Shown here: piece after piece, positions 22,979 through 35,184 of the stretch
Numbering within the stretch: position 1 is the first letter of the stretch
Layout: every line of letters begins with the position of its first letter
Source of the DNA: Immersiella caudata
Lineage: Eukaryota > Ascomycota > Sordariomycetes > Sordariales > Lasiosphaeriaceae
NCBI GenBank assembly: GCA_030512335.1
Contig: JAULSU010000005.1
Coordinates: 124,001 to 188,000, forward strand
Reading direction: 5' to 3'
DNA length: 64,000 nt
Notes under the pieces: generated by a model
What the model saw: the letters and a program-made list of their open reading frames with translations, nothing else
The model's database searches: none
Told to the model about the DNA's origin: nothing
Position numbers and translations under genes: made by a program

Positions 22979-23941
22979 ATGGTCAACCGTAGAAGCGAAG
23001 AAAAGCCCACCTCGAAGTTTGTTCGCCGGCGTGATGAGATCAATAGCGATGCGCTGCCACCCCAGCGAACCGGCCCTCCTCCGGTGCCAGAAGACCTCCC
23101 GGCTCGGCCCCGCCCACCCCCACCAGGAGCTTGGCCGCCACCCATCCACTCACCACGACGCCGACGCTCGTCCCGAAACCCTCCTCGGCGTGCGTCCAAC
23201 CTCGAGCGACTATCTCTTCCGCGGCGCCTAGCCGAAGCAGGAAAAATACATCTCCTCAGCAAAGAAAAAGACCCGGGAAAACACGAGACAGTAGGGTACA
23301 GTATAACCCTCTCCACCTTGCAGCGCATGGTCCTCAGCCAGCTGCGCAGCGAGCTCGCAGACATCGTGCGCGACATACACGGCGAGCAAGGCGCGAGGAA
23401 GGACTCGATGGACAAGGCAAAGACTGTCCTAGCCGAGTATTGCAACGCCGTTCGCGACTACGACTTCATGGCCGAGCGCCTGAAGCAAGCCGAGGATGAC
23501 GAGGAGGAAGACCCATTTCACATATCGACGTTGAATCTCTTGGATCTCTGCTCCATGCGCGATGCAAACCTGGTGCCCATGGAGGATGGACCGACTTTCG
23601 GGATCTTGTTCTCTAAAGCTGCCAACAAGAGGGACTACGAGGATGGATTCAACATTCTGCCCGGTGCGTCACGACATGATCGCCACAATGTGACGACGAG
23701 GAGGGATTACCTTGAGCGATTGGGCATGGGGTTGGCAGGCGGGCTGGCGTTGATCATTCCGATGCTGATCATGGTGCTGCAGAAGGACTTGGTGACGACG
23801 CTGGTTACCACGAGTGTGGCAACAATGCTCTTCGCTGGAGGGTTAGCGCTTTTGGGCACGAGGCTCAAGGGTGAAACCGTGTTGGCATCTGTGGCGGCGT
23901 ATGCGGCCGTGTTGGTTGTTTTCGTTGGCACCAGCGAGTGA
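22979..23941 (+). CDS. DUF6594 membrane protein
   Basis: Single exon, 320 residues from ATG 22979. Residues 1-75 are basic and proline-rich (PRPPPPGAWPPP). An LQRMVLSQLRSELADIVRDI helical block follows, and a cytosolic helical region continues to about 235. Three closely spaced hydrophobic segments end the protein: GMGLAGGLALIIPMLIMVL, a middle segment, and AAYAAVLVVFVGTSE. This layout, including the YAAVLVVFVG ending, is the fungal DUF6594 family, common near het/NLR and secondary-metabolite genes and of unknown role. The family call is good. No function can be given. Confidence 0.83.
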   Translation: MVNRRSEEKPTSKFVRRRDEINSDALPPQRTGPPPVPEDLPARPRPPPPGAWPPPIHSPRRRRSSRNPPRRASNLERLSLPRRLAEAGKIHLLSKEKDPGKHETVGYSITLSTLQRMVLSQLRSELADIVRDIHGEQGARKDSMDKAKTVLAEYCNAVRDYDFMAERLKQAEDDEEEDPFHISTLNLLDLCSMRDANLVPMEDGPTFGILFSKAANKRDYEDGFNILPGASRHDRHNVTTRRDYLERLGMGLAGGLALIIPMLIMVLQKDLVTTLVTTSVATMLFAGGLALLGTRLKGETVLASVAAYAAVLVVFVGTSE

Positions 23942-24476
23942 TATCATCAATCTGCTGGACATGCCCAAGGTCAATGGGGTTGTGGGAGAGAATATCTGCG
24001 TACCACTGGCACACACCAATGGAGTCCTTCGAGGTCGTGTGCTTCATGCCACTCGGCCATTCAATCTTCCTGGTTAGCGTAGTGCGCAAATACCTCCCCA
24101 GACATCTTGGTCCTGCCGTGAGCGGGAGTCCGTTCTGGGACGCGGGGGTGGGGGGCATGGTGAGGTTGTTCCGGCCCGTTGAAGGTTCGGGCCAGGAATC
24201 GGGGAACTGCCATTGGATCTTCCACGCACTATCGGTATGCATGGCTGCGATTGCGGTTAGCTGCGTGGCGATGACCCCTGTCTTTACCACTGACGGCACA
24301 CCTCCCTCAACCTTCGGGGCGCACCCGCATCTGCAAGCGGGACGGCCAGTGAAGATGGCGAGCATCCCGTCTGCGCCCCCTATCTATGCCAGGTCGCCAC
24401 CTTTTCGGCTTTGTATCTCGCCGTCAACCGCACCTCACTCCGTCCTCTGCGAAGTGGGAAAGCGGTCTACAGAGTC
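23942..24476. other. Intergenic
   Basis: About 535 bases, promoter of the P450 gene. No gene seen. Confidence 0.5.
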
Positions 24477-26149
24477 ATGCTGTCAACATCAACACTTGTT
24501 CAGGGGCTCGCCGCCCTGTTTGTTTTCTACTATGTCATCAGCTCAGCCATCACTTGGCGGCGTCTTCGCGCCTTCAAGGGGCCTTTCCTGGCTAGCTTTT
24601 CGTACATTTGGATCGTTCGGGTACTGAGCACTGGACGCCATGGCGAACTTCTGCAGCCTATCTTGGGGAAGCAAACCACGACGAGAATCGGGCCCAACGA
24701 GCTCTTGACTTCAGATCTGGACTTGATCCGGCGCATGCACGGCGCCCGGAAATTCTACCCACGCTCTAACTGGTACTCACTTAACCGACTTGTCCCAGGA
24801 GAAGACAGCATGTTCAGTTTGGTAGACACGGTCGCCCATGACAAGATCAAAGCCCAGACAACATCCGGGTACAACGGCAAGGATGTCCCTGAGCTCGAGG
24901 CTAATGTCGATGCCATGCTTGCCACCATGGTCGAAAAGATTCGATCGAAGTACGCCGCCGACCCGTCGGACCCGCCCAAAACACCCAAGCCGAGTCTCGA
25001 CATGGCCGAGATGGCACATTTCTTCACCCTGGACTCCATCATGAAGATCTCCTTTGGCGAAAACTTTGGCTTCATCGACACCGAGTCGGATCCTTACGGC
25101 CACATCGATATGCTCCTCGAGATGGTACCCTTTGCAACATGTCTGTCCGCAATTCCGCCCGTCGCACGCATCATGACCACACCATGGATATACAAATTGT
25201 TCGTACCGGACGGTGAGAATGTCAAAGGCGTCTTCAAGATCATGCGGTCCGCCTACCCCTGTTCTCTCTCTCCCCTGACAACCTATTAACACCAGTCAGC
25301 GTCACCCGCCCCATCGTCGCGAAACGCTTCCTCCCCCACGCCCCACCCCGTAACGACATGCTCGCCTCCTTTATTCGCCACGGCCTCTCCGAATCCCAAT
25401 GCAACAACGAAGCCATCCTCCAAGTCATGGCCGGCTCCGACACCACCGCCACCGCCATCCGCGCCACCCTCCTTTTCATCCTCACGTCTCCCCGAGTCTA
25501 CCACACTCTACAATCTGAAATCGACCTCGCAATCCTTAATAACAAAATCTCCGCCCCTATCTCCCTCGCCGAGGCGACGAATTTACCCTACCTACAGGCT
25601 GTGATACTAGAAGGACTAAGAATCCACCCCCCATTCAACGGCTTCCCCTTTAAAGAAGTCCCTCCCGGAGGGGACTACATCGACGGGAAGTTCGTGCCCG
25701 AAGGGACACGCATCGCAGCGGATTTTGTCACCTTTCCTCGACTCAAGTCGATATTCGGCGAAGATGCGGATGTGTTTCGGCCCGAGAGGTGGTTGCCTCC
25801 TTCGTGGAGGGTGGGAGGGCCGCCGGTGGAGGAGTGTGAGTGGGGAGAGGGCGGAAAGGAGAGGGTTGCGGAGATGAGGAGGACGGTGGATTTGGTGTTT
25901 GGATATGGGAGGTTTGCGTGTGCGGGGAAGTGGGTTGCGTTTTTGGAGTTGAATAAGGTGTTTGTTGAGGTGAGTGTCTTCCGCGTGTGTCAATGGGGAG
26001 AAGTAGAGGGAGTTGCTGACAACCAACAGCTGCTGCGGTACTTTGACTTTCAGGTGGTCGATCCGACGAAGCCGTGGGAGAGTAAGAACTACAGTCTGCA
26101 TATGCAGAAGCACATGTGGTTGAGGGCGGAGCTGAGACGACAGGGGTGA
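24477..26149 (+). CDS. Cytochrome P450 (pisatin demethylase-like group)
   Basis: Exons 24477..25246, 25300..25969 and 26030..26149, 519 residues. N-terminal membrane anchor LVQGLAALFVFYYVISSAIT. I-helix AGSDTTATAIR. ExxR as EGLR. PERW motif in VFRPERWLP. Haem loop FGYGRFACAGKWVAFLELNK with the axial Cys. The pattern is that of fungal class II P450s related to pisatin demethylase and other secondary-metabolite hydroxylases, ER-bound and needing P450 reductase. The acceptor at 25298-25299 rather than 25294-25295 is forced by frame. A Zn2Cys6 regulator lies convergently 970 bases away and could control it, which is inference. Confidence 0.9.
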
Positions 26150-27117
26150 GGGATGTGTATAGAAAGTCAGAGTCGAGGGACTGTCACAGAAGGGGATGAT
26201 ATGAATTGTGAACCCCCAGTTCAACATTTCCGCACCCCTCTTGATTCCCACGCGCTATCCGAAAAAAATTGCGGTTCTCAACTCAAAGACATCAAACAAA
26301 CACTCCATCTCCATTTAAGCCGCTCATAAATGTCATTGAAACGCTCCGCCTTGAACATCATCACCTGCCCTTTTCCCACGAATAGTGAGCAACGCCATCT
26401 CATAATCTCACGACTCCGACCCATGGCCTCTTTCAATACGGCGAAATCCATACTCAAACCCCTCCGGACGGCACTGCTGTCGAGTTGGTTTACTCGTTTT
26501 GGTCTAGCTTCTCCTTTTGCTGCTTCTGCTGTGGTTCCTTGGGTGTCTTTGTTGCGCTTTGGGCGGCATCAGCGCTCTCCTTTGCAGAATCGCCTGACCG
26601 TTTCGCGTGTTTGCCAGTCGTGAGCATTGACTTGACGGCTGCGACTTCATTCCCAGCAATCTCTCTCCGGGCAAGCATCTGGTCTGGTCCTGTTGGCATC
26701 AGGGTGCGATGTCTGGGATTGGGTAGTGTGGTGGTGAGGTGCGAGAAGATAACCGGGTAGTTGAGTCTCAGCTGTGATTCTCCTCTTGTCGATAGGCAGC
26801 GTTAGATCATGACTTGCAGCGATGAGGCATAAGCGGCCACTCCATTAATGACGCTCGCTTCCGTGGTGCTGACCCGCAAAACGATGACGGCATTAGCCTG
26901 CCGTCGTGACCTCACTGAGCGGAGCCGACTACCGCCAAGCTCTACCTCATCATACGGGACTTCAACCCCCACTCAGGGGCCCGGCCCAGGTCGGCGTACA
27001 GTCAACCCTGTCGAAGCATACCATCGCCTCTGGCCATCTGAGCTGTTCGTCACCACGGTGTAATTATCACGCAAGTCACCAAACACAACCCCAGTATTCA
27101 CACATTGCTATTTGACT
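26150..27117. other. Intergenic (convergent genes)
   Basis: About 970 bases between two 3' ends. A 69-codon minus-strand frame (26699-26490) encodes a charged Q/K/E-rich peptide beginning MPTGPDQMLARREIAGNEVA. It might be a small gene but has no other support. Nothing else seen. Confidence 0.35.
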
Positions 27118-29459
27118 TCAGCCCTGCGGCATCAAGGATCCCTCGTTCAGCAACGTCCAATATGTGGTATCCACACCCTGGAAGATCCAGTCATCGGCAT
27201 CCGCTGTCAATGGCAACTCTAGCACCCCATCCTGGGGCTGGAAGTCAAACTGCATGAACATGCCTGCCATCGGTGTATTCGTCGGCAGAAGCGCTGGATC
27301 TAGCGTGTTGAAATCGAGGTGCATCGGATCCTGTGCGAACGTGGGCGTAACGCCAGACGAAGACGCCGTCGAGAGGTTGGCCATTGCCGGCTGCAGTTGC
27401 TGTAAACCGACAGCTGTGAACTCGTGCAAGTTCGGCCCATGGCTTTGACCGATCGCGTTTGCGTCGCATGCCCCCTTGACAGCGGTGCTTAGCGTCGGAT
27501 GAATGTCAACAGAGCCGAAATAGGGGATGTCAAAATGCAGGCACCTCAATGCCTCGGTCCCAGATTTCGACAGCCCGTTCATGGCGGACGGGTCGATCGA
27601 GCTGAGGATGGACATCATCTGGCCGACAATGTTGGCTGACTCCTGTGAGAGCTTATCCTGGTTCACCACTGCGATGTGCTGCATGCGCGCCCGAACCACC
27701 TCGACCAGCTCCTTGTCTTGGGCCCGTTCAGCGCAAGGAGGGATAGGCTGGGATCTATCTTGGCGGAGGTAGCTTAGCAGAAGCGTCATGGCCGACACCA
27801 GAGCGGAATAGTCGATGTGGCGACACGACCAGGCTGAATTGTACAGGGTGCGGAAAGAGACAAAGCGCCGGAGGACCTCTCGACTTGATTCCACACACAC
27901 TGCCTTGCTGTCGTTGTACGCCATCTCCGCCGGATTGCGGAGCATGTAGGGTAGGTGAAGGAGGACGAGGAGATCATGCTGTTGCACCTGTCGGAAAAGC
28001 CGGTACATCAGGCCAAGGTTGTGCTCCTTGCCCTCAAACGGGTTGAGCACAGGCTCCAGCCACCATTCCTCATCCATTTTGGCGGCTAGAGCTTTCAGAT
28101 CACGGTTGATAACCTGAGTCATGGCGTACGCCTCGCCCGTCTTGTTGGCATTGCGCTGGACAATGCGAGCGGCGATGGTGGACTGGATCTTTTCCATTTT
28201 CTCCAAATCAGTGTCCCTCTTCGTTGCTTCGTCAGAGGCATAGGCGTTATCGGTGCTGCCCACAGGGAGACCAAGGAGCAAGGAGACCAGCCGGTCGCAG
28301 ATATTGATGCGACTCCATAGCCCGTAAGGAGTCGGTTCCTGGTGGTCAGGAACTGCTGGGTCGACAGACTTCAGAGTGCGGGCGCAGCTTCGGTCGAGAC
28401 CCATCAGCTGGGCCACACTCAACGCCTTGCGGTAGCTCATCCAGGCCTTGCGGAGGTTTCCTGCATTGGAGTGCCAGTAGCCCTGGAGAACGAGACACTG
28501 CAGGCCCTCGGACGTGCTAAGGAACTCATCGTTGGAGGTTACCAGGCGAGATACTGCGGAAATGATGCTCGTCATGACTTCCTGAGCCGAGGTCTTCATC
28601 TGCATCATTTGCAGGTCAAAGCCGGGGGGCAACTGCTGCATGCAGATGACAATTTGGAGGAGCCGTTTGGCCAACACCGCTGGATGGCTTTCCGCGGGCG
28701 GAATATTCGACACCATCTCGGCACTCTCTGTCTTCCCCTCGATGAAGTCGCGGAAGCAACAGAACAAGGATATGACAAAATACGGTGCAGCGCTGGCCGA
28801 GGTGATGGCAAAGATATCGCTTGCTACCGGAAATAGCGCGTGAAGTGCGCGGCGAGTGCTGTCGATAGCAGAAGGACCGACATCGTGGAGACTGCCCGGG
28901 GCGACATAGGCTGTGGCTGACGACGAGTCGGGTGTCGGCAAAGACAAGGGTTGGGCGGATGGGGGAGCTCCTTGTCGCAGGCCGAGGAGAAGGCCGACCG
29001 GAGATTCCTCAGTCATGGAAGCCTCCAAGGCATCCAGGCGGTCACGATAGCCGGGGCGTCCATTATAACCGTCCTCTGCTTGGCTGCGCTCCGTGGATGG
29101 TGAGGAGGACACGCGTGCACGCGGGCGGTTGTTTGCATTAGCGTCTGGAACCATGCGATCGACGAGTTTGGTCATGAGATCTTCAAGTCTTCCCAATCGC
29201 TGAGCCAATCTCCTGTCGGGCGCCTGGGGGCGGGCATCGTCGGCGAATTCCTGGCTTCGGCAGGTGCTCCCGCGCGCCTGGCACGGAAGGCACACCACAT
29301 CGTCCCCAGGCCTAAATTGGCACCGGATTTTGCGCCGCCGGCCTAGAACCCGGTTAGACACAAATGAAAGGGGCAAATCGGAGAGCACAAACATTCCCAA
29401 CAGCTGTGCGTCCCCTTGCGGACCTTGCGCCTTCGCGCATCACTCGCGTGGTCGCCCAT
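27118..29459 (-). CDS. Zn2Cys6 fungal transcription factor
   Basis: Two exons read leftward: 29459..29393 and 29342..27118, 763 residues. The 50-nt intron splits a cysteine codon of the zinc cluster. Splicing restores CWECRRRKIRCQF..CLPC..GSTC, a full C6 binuclear cluster (C-x2-C-x6-C-x9-C-x2-C-x6-C) near residues 20-50. A linker with a short coiled coil (AQRLGRLEDLMTKLVDRM) follows. The long helical fungal-TF middle region from about 170 includes the LQGYWHSNAGNLRKAWMSYR block. The C-terminus is acidic and hydrophobic. It should bind DNA in the nucleus as a pathway-type regulator. The target is unknown; the convergent P450 is a candidate. Confidence 0.9.
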
Positions 29460-30143
29460 CTTCAGGTTGGCGTTGTTTGGCAGGTGGGTCTTGGCAGGGC
29501 AGAGCGTCGTCCGAGAACCGGCCGAATGCAAAGGCGGGGGTGGCGGACGGGGTATTTCAACCCAAAAGGAATCGGCTCCGCACCTATGTTTCCTGCTCTG
29601 GATGAAAGTTGGGTTGACGAAAAGTCGAGTGCCGACACATTTGCCAGGGGACGTTGACAAAAGGGGACCATGAGTTCGGCCGAACACGGACGAAATGCGG
29701 ACGAAACGCCGATGATGGGCTCGCATAAGTCACGTGTGAAACGGACCGCGGCGAATCCTTTGCAGGTGGGTCCTGCATGGAAGACTCCAAACAAACTGAA
29801 AGAAATCCAGTATCCAAATCCTCTCGCACAATCATCCTCCAGGGTCCAACTTGAGGCAACGATAAATTTATCTAGCCTTCGTATTACCCTCATTGGCCTT
29901 CATTACTCGGGCCCGGCTCTCGGCCGACGCATCCACGACTCACAACATCCTGGGTCCCGTTCAGCGCCCCACTGCACTACTGCACACCGCTCGCTTCCCG
30001 TAAGAGCCGCCTTAAAACCACTGGATCTGCAGCTGCTGAACACCACGCGTCACAACATCCCGCTCAGTCATTGCTCGAACATCAGCCCTGCACCACCGTT
30101 GGGTGCCTGCAGTCTCGCCCCATCCTCTCCGTGCGCTAGATCC
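29460..30143. other. Intergenic
   Basis: About 680 bases: promoter of the Zn2Cys6 gene and 3' side of the DUF7580 pseudogene. A long plus-strand open frame here (to 30617) is antisense to the pseudogene and not coding. Confidence 0.5.
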
Positions 30144-31877
30144 TCAATGATTCCTCCACATCAAATACAACGGCCTGACGATACTCTCCCTAAACCTGGA
30201 CAGAAACGACTCACAATCAGACCCAAGGCAGGAGAGTACCCCCCGACTATCCACAAACCGTCGCTTGAGACAAACATCCACCACCATCTCGTACTCTCTG
30301 CCTGCCTCCTCGCGGATCTTCCCATCTCTCAGCAGCTGGAAAGCCGTGTAGATATTGGTCGTGTCGTCTTCAGGCATCTCGTGCAGCCCATACTCCTCCT
30401 TCAACTCCTTGATCGACCTGCCCAGTGCCAATTCAATCAAGGCGAAGGCCAACTTGGTCATGGCCGGCTCTTCGTCTATAATGTTCACCGCCCTTGGGAC
30501 CACCACCACGATCGGCGATGCCGTCTCGCTGTTCAAGTAGTACGTGACCGAGTAGATTCTTTTATGAAGAATAAAAAGTACCGACGACTCAGCCTTTTCG
30601 TGGGCACCGTCGCGTGAGTCGCTCTTGCTAGCTTTTTCATTGCGTGGTATCGACGCTTCCATCTCGGTCACGCACACATCATTCCAGGTCCAGGACTCGC
30701 TGACCCAGGGCATGTTTGAAAGTTGGAGGACGGCAAGGCTCAGCCGGATGGCGAGTTCGAGCTTATACTTGGTGGAGAGGCTGCTGTCGCGCCGCAGCTC
30801 ATCGAAGGACTTGATGGTAGGGCTTCGCTCTGATGGGTCGTTGCCACCGAGCCTGCATACCTTCATCCGCTAGGGTTTGCTGCCTCCGAGCTCAGCCGCG
30901 TCAAGGATGACCTCGCTGACATCGGCCTCTAGGGATGCAATGTTTGCCAGGAGAGAGCAAATGTCCCGCGCGGTGGCTGGGCGCGTAGCGTCGGTGGCAC
31001 CATCACGAACAGATTGGAGGACAATCGCCGCATCAGGGACAGGGTTGCTAAGGTCTGGCGTGTTGAATGCGAGACAGCACTCCAACTCATCGGCCGAAGG
31101 GAGGTCAAGCTTCTCAGAAATAGGTTAGACATATGTCGGGCAGGAGCACCCGAGGTCGATGGCGTGCGGTTGGATGCAGCAGCATGTATACGATTTCTTG
31201 ATAGACTTGAAGAATTCGCTTGCTCGAGGGACCCCTGTCTGTGTTACTGTGTCTGTTTCTGGCGCATTCTGATAGGGCCCCATAGTGATAGACTAGTCGT
31301 CCAAAAGCCCACGAAGGTCGTCGTTGAGAAGTCGCACACGCTTAACGCGTTTCTGTATCCTTGACTAGGGTATGTTAGCCAGCATCAACTTTATAAGCCT
31401 CCTCACACTAGTACGGTTCTAGGTTTCCTAGGAAGGGTCAAGTTAGTCGCAGTAGCTCTACATCCCAGGGGGCAGAGTGGGCCCGGATCATACCTTGTCG
31501 GTTCGAGGTGTTATGTCTTCCAGCTCCTCCTTTATCTGATCCAGCAGGCCTCTTATCTCCTTGAGGTGGAGGAGCACGACATCGAGCCTTTCTTCTCCAA
31601 TGCGGTTGCGGAGTTTCTGCTGTAGTACCGAGTCCTCCCAGAGCGCCTGGTTGATTTGGTGGTTGCTGGGGGTAAGACGGTCGCATTCTCGGGAAGAGAT
31701 GGAACACGATTCCAACAGGCATTTGAGCATGGTGTCAAACATCTTCGAGGCGACCATAAGGTTCCGGTGGAGCTCAGATTCGCCCCCGCCCATTTTCAGC
31801 AACCCGTATCCCTTGGCTAAGTGAACGACAAGGGGGTAGAGTCCAAGAAGGACTCCGAGTACCTCAAGCCCAGACAT
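30144..31877 (-). pseudogene. DUF7580-family gene with three in-frame stops
   Basis: Exon 1 runs 31877..31494 (start MSGLEVLGVLLGLYPLVVHL), followed by a 129-nt intron. Exon 2 runs from 31364 to the stop at 30144. Exon 2 keeps one frame for 1.2 kb but is broken by TAG at 31295-31293, TAA at 31127-31125 and TAG at 30872-30870. Between the stops the sequence still reads as the family: EFFKSIKKSYTCCCIQPHAI, then a D/E-rich stretch, then KYKLELAIRLSLAVLQLSNM and the C-terminal helices with LIELALGRSIKELKEEYG. DUF7580 proteins are fungal, with a helical N-domain and a pseudokinase-like C-part, and their role is unknown. Stop-codon read-through or hidden introns at all three sites is unlikely. It is most likely a recent pseudogene. 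Confidence 0.7.
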
Positions 31878-32599
31878 AACCAATGCTCTCTCGAACAGAT
31901 CGGTGTCCGAGTGCTTTCTGCGCGATTTTGTGGGTGCTCGTTTCGTCGGGGTGGGACGAGTTTCTTTACGCAACGGAACCCGGAATGTGTGCGAGAACAC
32001 GGACAAACACCTGGCGGGACTTGGCCAGGGTTGAAGGACGGGCAGGTGCTCCACTGCCACAGAGCCTTGTCCAAGAGCTTCTGACGAAAAGTGCACTTTT
32101 GAAATAGCGCAACAACTGCGCATTGAACGAGCGGCAAAACAGAAGCAGCCGTGACGTTGTTGTACCAGTACTTCGCCAGGCTGGCCAGTAGAATGGCAAT
32201 GGGGGAATGCAGAGGCGCGCCGGGATGCTGCGCCATCCCGCGGTCATGGGGCATGCGCCCGATTCAGAATTGATATCGGTTGCAGCCCTGAAGGAGGACG
32301 TACAACGGGAGCCAGTCACCCTGGCCATCGCAGCGGTACGGCAGCAGCCACGGACCTGGTGCTGCTGGTTGGTTGGAAAGCGGGGCTGCCCAGGTGAGAC
32401 ATCCGCACTTCTGGGGGGCAGAGTTGCGAAACCGGGCCAGAGGCGAACAGGGCAGGAGCTTCCGCCCAAAACGTGCCTTCCCTCTCCAGAGAGCGACAAC
32501 AGCGCCCCGGTAAGCCCGAATCACGCGGGGAAAAAAATCAGCAGCGATGGAGACTGCCGAAGCTGCGGGCTCAAAAGAGCAAACCCCGAAGCCTCGCAA
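31878..32599. other. Intergenic
   Basis: About 720 bases between two divergent degraded genes. No gene seen. Confidence 0.4.
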
Positions 32600-34724
32600 T
32601 AACGGCAACGACGCGCTGCGGGCAAAGGCGCCTCTCGCCGCTCAATTCGAGGACTGCGCAGGCTATCAAGCGGGTGCATTCAGCGTTAAACGCCGAGACC
32701 TCGGTCGAGCACGAGAACCCAAAGCAAACATCGCTCCGTGCCCTGAGTGGAAGGTGCATTGGGAGGCTCACAACCTGGGCCCACGACACCGGAGTCGGCT
32801 CCCGCCTTCTGGATCACAGGCTGAGAAGAGCGACAACGCCGCGAAACAACACGCTACCGCTTCTCAAGGAGCTACATGAGCGGTTACAAAATGGTACCTA
32901 GCTACACATCGCCTTACCCGTTCTCTTCTCGCTGACTAGTCATGCAGCGGTGGAAGCTCTTCCCGCCGTACTCAAGACCGTCGACGGCTTTGAGGGGGGC
33001 GCCAAACGGAGGAGCAGCAACAGGAGCGCGTTGCATCCCCATCCCCCGCCGCACCGGTCTCCGAGCACACAGCTGCCCAAGAGATGATCGACATCCTCGG
33101 CTTCGAGGAACGCAACGTCGACCCGAGCCCCGAGAAGTACCTCGAAGAAGCGGAAGCAATCATAGACGACCTGTCCGACCTTCGCTCCACCCTCCTCGAC
33201 CCGTACGATGATGACGATCCTGGATCCCCCGCGGATGCCGACCAGCAGGAGCTGGTGGACCGCGAATACATCCAAAGGGCTTTCACTCAGGCATCGCCAT
33301 TCCTGGTGCAACGGCTCGTAGGGGCAAATCGGCGACGAAGGCGAAACATGCATCACTTGAAGCAAGCAACCGAGGAGGTCGGGGCTGCCGAAGCTCCAGG
33401 CGAAACGGCCGTCGTCAGCAACGTCGGAAAGCTCCGGGCGAACCCCCGTTCTGCTGCCTTCCGGGACTACACACGGTCAAACCCGCCCTCCAGCGAAGCG
33501 GGCGCCTCGAAGACCGCGCCGTCGACGAGAGATGCAAGAAGGTCGCTCTTTTCCGATCCAAACGAAGAAACCAAATCAACGAACTCCTTCACATCGGACG
33601 ACAACACTGGGAGCCTCTCCATCGGACACGGCAGGTCTGGTATTGCGCCGATGTCGGTTGCGACACCGAATTCGAGACAATCGAACTCTTCGAGCAGCAC
33701 CTCGAGACTAGCCACCCCAACGTCATCCTTCAGACGCCGCCAAACTTTCTCGGCGTTTTCACCGATACATGCCAGCGACTTTCAGTCGCACCCAGTTCCT
33801 CTCCCCAGCGGCATTGCATTTTGTGCGGGGCTTAGTACAAGGAGGCTCAAGGAGAGCGGAAGGATCATCTTGCCCACCACCTTGAGCAGTTTGCCTTGTT
33901 AGCCATCGGTGAGGACCAAGAGGGTCCATCTATCAAAGAGAGCTCGGTCGACAAGATAAAGGCCGCCGAGGAGTTCGCTTCGAAAATGAGGGCACGCTTT
34001 GTTCCGAGCAGACCTCCGTTGGCCACGCCTGGTGAACCTGTCACGGTAATTCAAGACAGCCTCAGGCCTGGAGAGAGCAACGATCCGCACCATGCCTTCA
34101 ACGCCTCTGTCGACCTCAATGACGGCGGAGGAGAGGGATATTGTCGAGGACAAGGCGAGCCTCTCTGGGAAGGTAGAGTTGAAGACTTCCTGAAGGTGGA
34201 GCCTATAGAGGCTGTCCATACCCTCTGGCTCCACGTTCCAAACCGGAACGATGATTTTGTCGGCAGGGATAAAACCCTCAGCAGCCTCAACGAGTACATG
34301 ACTCCGCCGGGCGGTCTCTCAGACAGGTACAACTTGATTGGCACGGAGATATTCAAACTCGGCTCCGAGACCAGGCCGGATTCTCTGATGATCGATATCA
34401 GAACCCTGCTCGAGAAGTGGGATCAGCGATGGCTCTTGATATTTGACAACGTTGAGTCGGGAGGACATCATTCGCTACGTTCCCCGAGGTTTCCCCAAGA
34501 CCAAGGGGTCCATAATCATCACTACTCGGCAACAGGACTTCATCAAGATGGCCAGTTCGGCAAACCAGCGGGTTCCGCGTCGTGTTGAACTGCAACCACT
34601 TACGATTGAGGAGGGCGCGGAGTTTCTCATCAATTTTGTCGACCCGCAGGTTCTTCCCCAAGATGTTGGACGACACAAGGATTATGGGATTATGAAGATG
34701 CAGTCAGAGCTGCACACCTAGTAG
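32600..34724 (+). pseudogene. NLR-type (C2H2 + NB-ARC) gene, multiply broken, P-loop deleted
   Basis: Start approximate. Exon 1 carries the helical N-part (LLDHRLRRATTPRN.. to LLKELHERLQNG). A 54-nt intron (32894-32947) leads into AVEALPAVLKTV. The frame then jumps before EHTAAQEMIDILGFEERNVD, jumps again before the Cys/His-finger region (WYCADVGCDTEFE, FEQHLETSHP), and meets a TAG at about 33829-33831 inside CILCGA/YKEAQGERKDHLAHHL. The NB-ARC region begins at DDFVGRDKTLSSLNEYM and goes straight to WLLIFDNVE, so the P-loop and following strand are gone. A final frame change near 34455 precedes the GSIIITTRQQDF motif. Such genes normally act as fungal intracellular sensors. This copy is dead. 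Confidence 0.72.
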
Positions 34725-35184
34725 AGAGACTCCCTTTAGCGCAGTTCCTATAATATGGATGGCTTCGTCAGGCCAACCCCGCAGTTCGAAGTCCTGAGAA
34801 AACATATAAGATGTGCGTGCTGCACGTGCATATGTCTGCACCGTCCATGTGCCCATCGAATGGCGTGCCAAGCGTCTTTGCAATGCTTATGATTTGCGAC
34901 CACCCTTTGCAGCCGCAGCAAGACCTCAGGGCAGCCGAGCTCCCCGCCCTCGGTACTGTTCGGGGGCCAATTGGGCAGCGCTGTTGGCCTGGCAGATGAA
35001 CACACTTCTCCTTTTATCGAAATCAGTCTATTCAATGCAGCTTGGCGTGCATCTTCACACGCGCTTTCCATGTTGGGACAAAGGACAGGAGGAGAAACGT
35101 ATCACAATGCCATTGTAAGAGCCGTGTACTTTGTCTCTCGTTTTGGTAATTCTCTGCTCAAAAGTTTCCGCAAACTTTTGTCGA
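34725..35184. other. Intergenic
   Basis: About 460 bases beyond the broken NLR; remnants of its repeats may be present but none could be recognised. Confidence 0.4.

Noticed and set aside
26490..26699. 69-codon minus-strand frame with charged peptide
   Set aside because: No start context, homology or intron support; kept only as a remark in the intergenic entry.
29670..30617. Long plus-strand open frame of 315 codons
   Set aside because: Most of it is antisense to the DUF7580 pseudogene, has no family pattern, and its composition is that of a shadow frame.
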